Shown here: positions 24,204-33,514 of the stretch, piece after piece
How the letters are laid out: the number at the start of each line of letters is the position of its first letter
Position numbering within the stretch: position 1 is the stretch's first letter
Assembly (NCBI RefSeq): GCF_963169125.1
Contig: NC_084802.1
Coordinates: 112,472,903-112,536,902 of the forward strand
Direction: 5' to 3'
DNA: 64,000 bases
Source: Humulus lupulus
Lineage: Eukaryota > Streptophyta > Magnoliopsida > Rosales > Cannabaceae
Program-made: the position numbers and the translations under genes
The notes under the pieces: generated by a model
The model's input: only the letters and a program-made list of their open reading frames with translations
Told to the model about the DNA's origin: nothing
Database searches by the model: none

Positions 24204-27200
24204 GATGCCACAACTGTTCACGAGCTCATGTTTTTCATGGACGCGTATTCTAGATATAACCAGATCGCGATGAACCCTGAAGACCAAGAGCATACTAATT
24301 TCATGATCGAGCATAACATATATTGCCACAAAGTTATGCCATTCGGGTTGAAAAATGTTCGCTAACCAGATCAGGATAAACATGGAGGTGTATGTCGATG
24401 ATATGCTCATGAAATCAAAGACTGCCAATAACCATGTATCCGACTTGGGAGAGTGTTTTGGGATATTGAGAAAGTACGACATGAAGCTGAATCCCAAGAA
24501 GTGACTTTCAGAGTTGCGTTAGGTAAGCTTTTGGGGTTTATAATCAAAACAAGAGGATATAGGCAAATCTGGAAAAAATGAGGTCGTTGTTAGAAATGCC
24601 TTCGCCCAGGTTGCGTAAGGAAGTACAAAGCCTAATTGGAAATGTGGTGACTCTAAACCATTTCGTTTCAAAAGCCACTGACAAGTGTTTACCCTTCTAT
24701 AACTTGCTCAGGGAAAATAAGAAATTTGAATGGACCGAAGAATGTGAATAGTCATTTCATGACCTGAAAATGCACCTAGCTGAACCCCCCGTACTATTAA
24801 AACAGACATCCGGAGAATGTCTGTTCCTTTACCTAGCCGTGATAGAAAATGCGGTCAGTGATGTGTTAGTTCGAAAAGAAAATCATGCGCAAAAACCCAT
24901 ATATTATGTAAGTAAGAGGCTTCTCGGAGCTGAATCATGGTACCCATTGATAGAATAGCTTGCGTTCTGCCTCATTTTGGCTTCAAGGAAGCTCAGGCCA
25001 TACTTCAAGTCCCATTCTATTCACGTCTTAACCGAACAGCCTTTAAGGCAGGTTTTACAAAAGCCTAAAACATCGGGACGTCTATTAAAATGGGCCATCA
25101 AACTTGGCCAATTCAAGATATTATACATGCCACAAACAGCAATCAAGAGCTAATTTTGTGGCTGAGTCCATAAGTTTTCAGGATGAGCTGATAATGGAGT
25201 CGGTGCAGGAATTATGGAAAATTTTCGTTGATGGATCGTCTAACAAAAATGGATCTGGAGCTAGGATAATCTTAATCTCACTCGAAGGACATCGGTTCCA
25301 TACAACCCTCAGGTTCAGGTTTGAAGCATCCAACAACGAAGCGGAATATGAGGCCCTACTGGTAGGGCTAAGGGTGGAGAAAGTGCTCAAGGCAAAAGCC
25401 ATCCAATGTTATAGTGATTCTCAGCTCGTGGTCAATCAGATATTGGGGGAATACCAAGCTCGAGGCATCAAGATGGTGACCTATTTGGCTAAGGTAAAGG
25501 GCAAGTTGTCTGAGTTTGATTTTAGCATCGTTAAGCAAGTACCCCATGAGCAGAATTCCAACGCTAATGCTCTGGCTCCACTCACTACCACCAAAGAGGC
25601 AGATACATTGAATGTAGTTACAGTGGAGTTCTTGGAATGCCTGAGTATAACAGTAGGAATGGTTGAGGTCAGAATAATTGCCATAAAACTGACCTGGATG
25701 ACTCCCATAGTGGAGTACCTCAAAATCGGAAGGCTACATAATGATAGGAAGGACACGAGAAAGTTGTTGTATCAAGCACCGCAGTATTTCATGATTGAGG
25801 GGATCCTATATCGACAAAGGCATTCGTTGCCACTCCTACGATGTGTTCTGCCTGAGGAAGCATAGACTATTTTGCAAGAAATACATGAAGGCTTCTGCGA
25901 AAAACCATGCTAGGGGGCGAAACCTAGCTCTAAAGGTATTGTAATGACCCAACTATCTATGAAACTTAGGTCATTATACCCACTAGACATAAGCACAACT
26001 TTGAAAAGAACATACATAAGAAAATTCATAACTTTATTGAAAACTTTAAAGAAACAATATTTGTAATACATAAATGAGCTCATTGTTTTAAAATAAAACA
26101 TAACTTTAAATCAAATTGTTTACAAAGCTACATGCGGAAAAATACATAAAAATATAATTTTAAAGAGACTAAAAAAAAACGTTGTCCTCGAATCGACAAG
26201 CAGCCCATCCACTCCATTCACCTCCATACACACACCAAGCTTCCAAGAACCCTTCTGCCTCTGCATCTATTTTCCTGCATCATACAAAAAGAAAAGGAGT
26301 GAGCCTAATGCCCAGCAAGGAAAAACTACTAACAACATAAACATACACATAAAATCATATCATAACATATGCTATAAACATATCATAACATATACTAAAA
26401 ACATATCATAACATATACTATATAAGACTATACTAATAATGGCCATTATGACATGTGATAAACCATCTACGTCCCCTGTCTGATATTTGAGCTAGGTTAG
26501 ATCACATGTAGTGTATGATAACCCATCTACGTCCCCTGTCTAATATTTGAGGTAGGGTAAATCATAACATAACATATAAAAACATAAACTTATCATAACA
26601 TATTAAACATAACATAACATAAAAACATAACATATCATACAAACATACAAGATCTAGCCTACTTTCCTTACCAAAATACCAGGATGATGAGAACAAGGTC
26701 AGGATTTTGGAACACTCCTAAAAACCATTAATCGAGAGGTGAGTTTTCTTAAAGAAAGAGATGAAGAGGAATGAACTAAACCATCGAGAAGATACTTACC
26801 AACAAGAAATCTTAAGTTCGAAGAACTTAGATGCCTAACCAAGAATAGAGAAGATTGGGTTAGGAATTGAGTAGAGAAAAACTATAAGAACTAATGAAAC
26901 AATACAGAAAAGGAACTAAGAATAGGAATACCTTTGAAATTGCTATGACCGAACTACACCTCGAAACCGAAATACACTCTATGAACCTTACTTCCCAAGT
27001 GTCTAATAAGCTTAGAATGATAAAGCTTATAACCCCAACCCAAGTGTTTATCACTCTATAGTCTCACTAGCACCTAGAAGGCTCTGATCAATGCTTGAAG
27101 AATGAATGAAAAGGCCTGGTGCTAGGTCCTATTTATAGAGTTCTTGGAATAAAAATCTTCTTTTTGGCTTTGAATAAAAATAATGAATTTAATTGAAAAT

Positions 27201-27494
27201 ATGTGAATATTGTTCAGCCAAAGGCTTAGGACTTGATCAAATTGTTCAGAGATAGGTTTAAGGAGTCAAAGCTTGATTTTTAAAAACAAAAATAATCAAA
27301 ACAAATAGAATCCTAACTTCTAACTCCCTAAATCTCGTAACTCTAAACTAACCTACAGTAAAATCAACATATCTACAGCTTTGGACTCCGATTTAGAATA
27401 TATTTATACCGTTAGAAAGCTAATTAAATTATCTGCAACTTTTTAGAAATACTATTTTTCGAAATTCATAACATAAATGGGTCAAACTTAGGTT

Positions 27495-27741
27495 CCTGCT
27501 GCTGCCTCGCCATAGCTTCTGCCGCAGTCTCTTGATTGGCTCTCAGACTAGCCAACTCTTCTTGCAACGTGCCCAAGGTGCTCCTCAAAGTCGCATCGTC
27601 CATTTCCTCCTCTTCAAAATCTAGCTGTGGCTCATCTTCCGCCATGCTTGTAGGGGGAGGAGGAGGTGGCGGATTCGACGGTGCAGCGGTAGCGGTCTGA
27701 GCAGCTTTCTTCCCTGCTTTCGCCATTAGTCTTATCAACAA
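27495..27741 (-). pseudogene. gag: Tat-3b gag N-terminal fragment
   Basis: The frame starts MAKAGKKAAQTATAA at about 27726 (plus strand CAT) and continues through a Pro-rich and an acidic stretch, ending where Tat-3b stops within AMARQQQE. It is nearly identical to the Tat-3 gag start but has AGA (Arg) where Tat-3 has the stop TGA, so it shows the unbroken codon. The primer binding site TGGTGCTTTCATTCAGAGG precedes it at about 27753-27772. Confidence 0.85.
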
Positions 27742-27774
27742 CGATGAGTCGTCCTCTGAATGAAAGCACCAGAA

Positions 27775-28362
27775 TGTTGACCCACGATTTAGCCAACTGA
27801 CACGGAGTCACAATATGAATGATATGGACGAATATGTATAGATAATAACGTAATGACAAAAGTAAAGAAAACACAGTAATTTATAGTGGTTCGGCCCCAG
27901 GATCTGGTAATGACCTACGTCCACTTAGAATGATATTGATATGGGACCAAAAGTGTGATCAAAGAACTTGGGTTCAATGAGTTTCAACACTCCTCATAAA
28001 CAATACAAGTTTTACTCAGATAATTTCTATAATCTCTATGATTTCTGGGCTCAAAAGTCCCTTCCCATGAGCCATCTCTTGCTTTTTATAGGCTCATGGA
28101 GGGTTGCCCAATATTGTTACAGATATTATCCCCTGAATCATGGGATATTCAGAAGATTGCATGAAATAAATTCGGGATACATAAGATCTTTCCATAAATG
28201 TTGTTTTGCCAGCGGAACCACCGACCAGTCTGGTCGTGGTAAAGACAGGTCTGTCCTGCTTCTAGTGTGTCTCCTGGTCGATACTCTAGCAGACGCTCCA
28301 GGTGTCAGCCACGTGTCAAGAGATTATTCGCCACGTCACAAATGCTAATTCATTGGATAACA
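27775..28362 (-). repeat. LTR of Tat-3b (588 bp, inverted)
   Basis: It reads TGTTATCC…GTCAACA on the minus strand and has the same length as both Tat-3 LTRs, with a handful of substitutions. It has a purine tract on its upstream side (28363-28376) and a primer site and gag on its downstream side, so a single LTR joins the end of one internal region to the start of another, as in a one-LTR circle or a tandem pair. The ORF inside is not a gene. Confidence 0.92.
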
Positions 28363-28407
28363 TTTGCCCCCCAAAGTTTATTTACCACGAACAGTAAATA
28401 AACTTTG
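28363..28407 (-). other. Tat-3b polypurine tract and adjoining hairpin
   Basis: On the minus strand GGGGGGCAAA abuts the LTR. Directly upstream is a perfect 14-bp inverted repeat, CAAAGTTTATTTAC (28372-28385) and its complement (28394-28407), around an 8-nt loop. The same structure is at the Tat-3 3' end (40859-40903). Confidence 0.8.
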
Positions 28408-28594
28408 AACGAACGACCCTTCGATAACCCCTCCTGACGTGTCAGAGCCCTTCGTGCGTTCTTGAAAAAAGCAAACCACTCCTGTCTAATCAAGGCTTTT
28501 CAGTTTCCCATAAACAATTATGACGGCCATTACGCTTCCCCATACTTCAAAATGGAAAACTAATGATCACGCCTTTTGAACACCAAAGACAAAC

Positions 28595-28604
28595 TTATAT
28601 AAGG
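28595..28604 (+). promoter_or_regulatory. TATA box of the antisense gene in Tat-3b
   Basis: TTATATAAGG, equivalent to the Tat-3 box at 40670-40661. A TGACGTGTCA ACGT-core motif lies about 160 bp upstream (near 28436). A leader exon follows, ending at 28773 with the donor TTG|GTAAGT. Confidence 0.65.
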
Positions 28605-28773
28605 TTACTTGAGGCACTTCTTTCCTTTTTACGCACGTCATCTCTTTGTCGAAAAACCCTAAAAACCAGAGCTTTACTCTCTCCGGCGAACCTTCCTTTG
28701 CGCTGTAGGATCAGACGGTGGGCTTCATTGACTCCCGAAACTCTCACTTCCATCTTCACGACCACTTTCCTTG

Positions 28774-29204
28774 GTAAGTTACTCTGGAACTCCATGCTTC
28801 TAACCTTTCGTGGTGCATGCTTTTAAACGGTGTACTGTTTGAATATCTTGGTTTCTTATTTTTTTTTTTTGAACGCCTGTATATAAGATGTTTTTTGTAG
28901 GCAAAGTAGGCTTTTGAGTAGGTTTAAAACCCAGGATTAGTGCTTTTTAGGACGTAGGATCGAAGTAGCATTTCGATTTTTTAAACCAGTTGGAAATAAT
29001 TTCTTCCCGTTGTGAGGGGAGTCGAAAAAGCTTCTCAGGAAAACTTTTCACTTTCACCCTTTTGGTCCGTTTTTTAAACTGTGTGCACAGAGAGACTTAG
29101 TTAGAATGTTGTTATATAAAGGCTTAGCTTTTATACTCGACCAGCGCTGCTTTAAGAATCTCCTAGATTCCTCTGACCTCGCCTCCCCATTCTTCTGTTT
29201 GCAG
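28774..29204 (+). other. Leader intron upstream of the chimeric ORF in Tat-3b
   Basis: The donor CCTTG|GTAAGTTAC and acceptor TCTGTTTGCAG|ATTTTG are the same as in Tat-3. This copy is over 100 bp longer than the Tat-3 intron (313 bp) because Tat-3 lacks a segment around 28860-28975. No other coding content is seen. Confidence 0.6.
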
Positions 29205-29210
29205 ATTTTG

Positions 29211-29630
29211 ATGCCAGATTTGTGGGGAGGTGAGAGACCCATCGACGACGATCTCCTCGCCCAACTTCTCGAAGGAGAAGAACAACCAGCCGAAATGATC
29301 AAACTCCCAGTGACAACGGGTACAGCGCCTGCCTCAAGGACATTACTCGCCACTTTTGTAGTGGTCGATTGTCCTTCAGCGTATAACGCCGTTATTGGAA
29401 GACCCATACTGGTTGAACTGAGGGCCATTATCTCCATGTGGCATCTAGCCATGAAATTCCCAACGGACGCAGGGGTAGGATGCGTTTTGGGAAACCAAAG
29501 GGAAGCCAGGGAGTGCTATAACGCCTCAATCACAAAGGCAAAAAGTGGAGCATCGAGGAGCGCTACCCCAGAACGATTGCAGATGATGGAAAACAGACAA
29601 ACCCAATCAGGTGGAAAAGTCACCAAATAG
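29211..29630 (+). CDS. Chimeric ORF: antisense-gene N-terminus fused in frame to protease C-terminal half
   Basis: The first about 26 codons (MPDLWGGERPIDDD…EEQPA) are the start of the antisense gene. At ACCAGCCGA (29285-29293), present in both parents, the sequence switches to the Tat protease-coding strand and stays in the same reading frame to TAG at 29628-29630, giving 139 residues. The protease part has the YNAVIGRP motif but lacks the active-site Asp, so catalysis is not expected. It lies behind the intact TATA box, leader exon and leader intron of the antisense gene, so it could be transcribed. Whether it is expressed is unknown; it could simply be debris. Confidence 0.6.
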   Translation: MPDLWGGERPIDDDLLAQLLEGEEQPAEMIKLPVTTGTAPASRTLLATFVVVDCPSAYNAVIGRPILVELRAIISMWHLAMKFPTDAGVGCVLGNQREARECYNASITKAKSGASRSATPERLQMMENRQTQSGGKVTK

Positions 29631-29938
29631 GGTGTTGCCCAAAGTGAGGATACAGATTTGAATCCTCGCTTTGGGGATTTTGAAGAAAATGTTGGACCCG
29701 TCGAGGACCTGGAGGAGGTCCAGCTCGATAAAAAAGACCCGACCCGAATCGTAAGGGTTGGGAAGAATTTAGAACCTACCGCAAAGCAGGCGCTGGTGGA
29801 ATTCTTGCAAGAGAACCAGGGAGTTTTCGCCTGGTCACATAAAGACATGGTCGGTATAGATCCTACAGTGATCAGCCATGTCCTGAACATAAACAAAGTC
29901 TTTCCACCGGTGCAACAGAAAAGAAGGCTGCTCAATAA
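29631..29938 (+). pseudogene. pol: Tat-3b pol N-terminal fragment cut by the Tat-3 5' LTR
   Basis: This continues after the TAG with the start of pol (RFGDFEENVGPVEDLEEVQL) and ends at …CTCAATAA, exactly where the Tat-3 LTR begins with TG. It matches Tat-3 33515-33822 with about two substitutions. The rest of Tat-3b pol is absent. Confidence 0.88.
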
Positions 29939-30526
29939 TGTTATCCAATGAATTAGAATTTGTGACGTGGCGAATAATCTCTTGACACGTGGCTGACACC
30001 TGGAGCGTCTGCTAGAGTATCGACCAGGAGACACACCAGAAGCAGGACAGACCTGTCTTTACCACGACCAGACTGGTCGGTGGTTCCGCTGGCAAAACAA
30101 CATTTATGGAAAGATCTTATGTATCCCGAATTTATTTCATGAAATCTTCTGAATATCCCATGATTCAGGGGATAATATCTGTAACAATATTGGGCAACCC
30201 TCCATGAGCCTATAAAAAGCAAGAGATGGCTCATGGGAAGGGACTTTTGAGCCCAGAAATCATAGAGATTATAGAAATTATCTGAGTAAAACTTGTATTG
30301 TTTATGAGGAGTGTTGAAACTCATTGAACCCAAGTTCTTTGATCACACTTTTGGTCCCATATCAATATCATTCTAAGTGGACGTAGGTCATTACCAGATC
30401 CTGGGGCCGAACCACTATAAATTACTGTGTTTTCTTTACTTTTGTCATTACGTTATTATCTATACATATTCGTCCATATCATTCATATTGTGACTCCATG
30501 TCAGTTGGCTAAATCGTGGGTCAACA
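29939..30526 (+). repeat. 5' LTR of Tat-3
   Basis: It is 588 bp, TGTTATCC…GTCAACA. Compared with the 3' LTR (40904-41491) I count three substitutions and no indels, about 99.5% identity, so the insertion is recent. The left flank is Tat-3b pol (AATAA) and the right flank of the 3' LTR is AGGTT, so Tat-3 does not have its own matching duplication. Confidence 0.95.
29965..30217 (+). promoter_or_regulatory. Tat-3 LTR promoter: two ACGTGGC motifs and TATA box
   Basis: ACGTGGC occurs at 29965-29971 and again within CACGTGGC at 29986-29993. These match the G-box/ABRE core bound by plant bZIP factors. The TATA box TATAAAAAG is at 30211-30219. The motifs are the same in the 3' LTR and in the Tat-3b LTR. 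Stress or ABA control is only an inference. Confidence 0.55.
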
Positions 30527-30529
30527 TTC

Positions 30530-30548
30530 TGGTGCTTTCATTCAGAGG
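30530..30548 (+). other. Tat-3 primer binding site
   Basis: TGGTGCTTTCATTCAGAGG begins three bases after the LTR end and is almost the same as the Tat-1 site. It would pair with a tRNA ending …GCACCA. Confidence 0.7.
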
Positions 30549-30574
30549 ACGACTCATCGTTGTTGATAAGACTA

Positions 30575-33514
30575 ATGGCGAAAGCAGGGAAGAAAGCTGC
30601 TCAGACCGCTACCGCTGCACCGTCGAATCCGCCACCTCCTCCTCCCCCTGCAAGCATGGCGGAAGATGAGCCACAGCTAGATTTTGAAGAGGAGGAAATG
30701 GACGATGCGACTTTGAGGAGCACCTTGGGCACGTTGCAAGAAGAGTTGGCTAGTCTGTGAGCCAATCAAGAGACTGCGGCAGAAGCTATGGCGAGGCAGC
30801 AGCAGGAACTTGATCGTCAGCGGGCGGAGTTAAGCGAGAGACAAGCGGAGGTGGATCACCGCCAGACTGAGGCCATGGCTGCCCTTGAAGCGGCCTTGCT
30901 GTTGGCCAGAAATCAGGCCGCGCCTGCCTCGCAGCCTAATCAACCTGAAACTGGGCCACCCCAAGGAGGTCCCAATCCTAGCCCACCAGTCCATCCTTCA
31001 AGTCCGCAAAGGCCTGAACAGCCCCAGATTCCCCATGACGACGTCCCACTGGACCCCGAGGCAGATCCACCATCCCACGCTGCTCGAGGTAATCCCCCGC
31101 AGCAAAGGCAGAATAGAGCCGAGCGACAGCCTCGTAGTCCTAGACGCCGCGAGAATGATGGGCCACACCAAGCGAACAGGGGTCACCACCCTCCTGGTAA
31201 CAGGAGAGACTCGGAGTTAGGCTCTGCGGTCCGTGGATCCCAACGGCATGATAATGCGCGGGGACATCGCGACCAGCGCAGGCCACCCTCTAACGCTCGG
31301 GGTGTTTCTGCCAGAGACGGGAATAGAGGGAATAACCAGTCTTACCGCAGCCAGTCAAAGTTCAAAGATGGCCACGGCTACAACGAGGCTGACTCAAGCA
31401 AGGACAATGCTGATGGGAGGAACGGAAATAGAGGCAAGAGCAGGAGCCAAATACCTCAAGATGATCAACCAAATAGACACGATGCTGGGGGGCAACCTAG
31501 GCAAAATAATGTCTTCAACCGGCTCGGAGGTAGCGAGCAACGGAGAAGAGAGGAAGATCTAAGAGACATACTCAATGATCGTCGAGAGAAGCATGGTGAG
31601 AACATCCCCCCAGCAGCAGAGACCGTAGCTATTCCTACTGCGTTGCAAGCCCAGATAGACGCACTAAATCAGGCTGTGCAACAGCTGGTCGGAGGAAGGA
31701 CCTCTTACATCGATCACGATAGAAGAAAAGGCACTCCATTTATCCAAAGAATAGCCAACGCAGAAACTCCCGGCAAGTTCAAGATGCCTACGCTCCCAAA
31801 CTTTGATGGATACGGGGATCCCGTCTCGCATGTGAATAAGTTTGAAATCCAGATGGACATTCAGAAGGTGTCCGAAGACGCTCGGTGCAGGATCTTTCCT
31901 GCAACACTTTCTGAAGCCGCGCAGGAATGGTTCTTTAAGTTCCCACCTGCCAGCATAGTTTCCTGGGAAATGTTCGTAAGGGAGTTCTACGGACAGTTCT
32001 ACGCAGGCCGTGTCCACCCGACCGAAGCAAACCAACTGGTCGAGATCCGCCAGCAGGATGGAGAATCACTGAAGGATTACATCCAGCGCTTTATGCGAGC
32101 GGCAGCCGGAGCAAAGACAGTCGGGGACGAAGGAAAAATGATGGCTATAACCGCGGGAGTAAGGCACCGTTCGCCCCTATGGAAAATTCTTCGTAAGGAT
32201 GGGGTTAAAACCACCCAGGAGTTCTTAGATTGAGCTGATCGGTATATCAAGCTCGAAGAAGCCATTGCCGATGATGGAAAACCCTCGAACAAGGGTAAGA
32301 AGGCTGCCGAACCCGCCAAAGCCGCCAATGGCACCAAACCAAATGGCAACGGCAAGGGCAACAGAAACGACAATGGTAATGGCAAGAATGGTGAGAAACG
32401 GCCACACAATGAGCCTTCCACCTCCGACAATAAACGAGCCAAGGGTAATCGTTATGAACCTAGATTCACTAACTACACTGCCCTCGTTGAGTCTCGAGGA
32501 GAGGTTTACCAGGCTACAAGCTCTAGTGTGCCCTACAAGAAACCTGGGCCCATTCGAAAAGACATTTCAAAAAGAGACAATACCAAATTCTGTCGTTACC
32601 ATAACGACTATGGACATGACACTAATGAATGCAACCAGCTAAAAGATGAAATCGAGTTCCTCATTAGACAAGGACACTTGAGAAGGTATGTACGGGCCTC
32701 GGGAACTTCCCAACGAGAAGCTCCAGGTGGCAACGAGCAGACGTCCACACGCCAATGCTCGCCACCATTACAGCCTGCCCCCGTAGCCGGAACACTCTTA
32801 ACCATCTGTGGAGGCCCGCACCTTGCAGGGAATAGCGGAAAGGCTAGAGAACGATATGCTCGAACTCTACGCCACGACCAGGACATCGAGATGATGACTG
32901 TGGAGGACCGAGCGCCGAAAAAGGCCCGCTCAGAGGAGTGCGGGATAACCTTCTCTGAGGGCGATGCCCAACACGTCCGGTTCCCACATTCCGATCCGCT
33001 GGTCGTGGACATCCAAATGGCCAATATGATGGTAAAAAGAGTACTGGTCGATACAGGAAGTTCAGTGAACATCCTGTATAAATCAACGCTGGAACGCATG
33101 AAGCTGTCCGTGAAGGACTTGGAGCCCTGCAATCAAACCATATACGGCTTCTCTGGAGAAGGACTCGCACCAGCCGAAATGATCAAACTCCCAGTGACAA
33201 CGGGTACAGCGCCTGCCTCAAGGACATTACTCGCCACTTTTGTAGTGGTCGATTGTCCTTCAGCGTATAACGCCGTTATTGGAAGACCCATACTGGTTGA
33301 ACTGAGGGCCATTATCTCCATGTGGCATCTAGCCATGAAATTCCCAACGGACGCAGGGGTAGGATGCGTTTTGGGAAACCAAAGGGAAGCCAGGGAGTGC
33401 TATAACGCCTCAATCACAAAGGCAAAAAGTGGAGCATCGAGGAGCGCTACCCCAGAACGATTGCAGATGACGGAAAACAGACAAACCCAATCAGGTGGAA
33501 AAGTCACCAAATAG
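30575..33514 (+). pseudogene. gag: Tat-3 gag-protease (two nonsense codons)
   Basis: One frame runs from ATG 30575 to TAG 33512-33514, interrupted by TGA at 30758-30760 and TGA at 32231-32233. Order: Pro-rich and acidic N-terminus, Gln/Glu-rich coiled coil (AMARQQQELDRQRAEL), a long Arg/Asn/Gly-rich basic region, gag core at about 31770-32230 (LPNFDGYGDP, EWFFKFPPASIVSW), a Lys/Asn/Gly linker, a variant zinc knuckle CRYHNDYGHDTNEC (C-x2-H-x4-H-x4-C), then the protease with active site LVDTGSSVNIL near 33045 and YNAVIGRP. The first stop is AGA in Tat-3b, so it is a point mutation. Without suppression Tat-3 cannot make its own Gag. Confidence 0.88.

Noticed and set aside
27490..27494. AGGTT as firm proof of integrase action at both ends of the composite
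   Set aside because: On the left, GTT of AGGTT is also present in gag at the break, so only two bases are independent. I keep it as supporting evidence, not proof.
27968..28348. A 126-codon ORF that occurs almost unchanged three times (here, 29953-30333 and 40918-41298)
   Set aside because: It is the antisense strand of the 588-bp LTR, which occurs three times; repetition reflects the LTR, not a protein family.
28361..28408. Inverted repeats in the window as possible MITE or CRISPR-like units
   Set aside because: The only strong inverted repeats are the hairpin beside the Tat-3 purine tract and LTR termini. There are no regularly spaced repeats with unique spacers, and the setting is eukaryotic.
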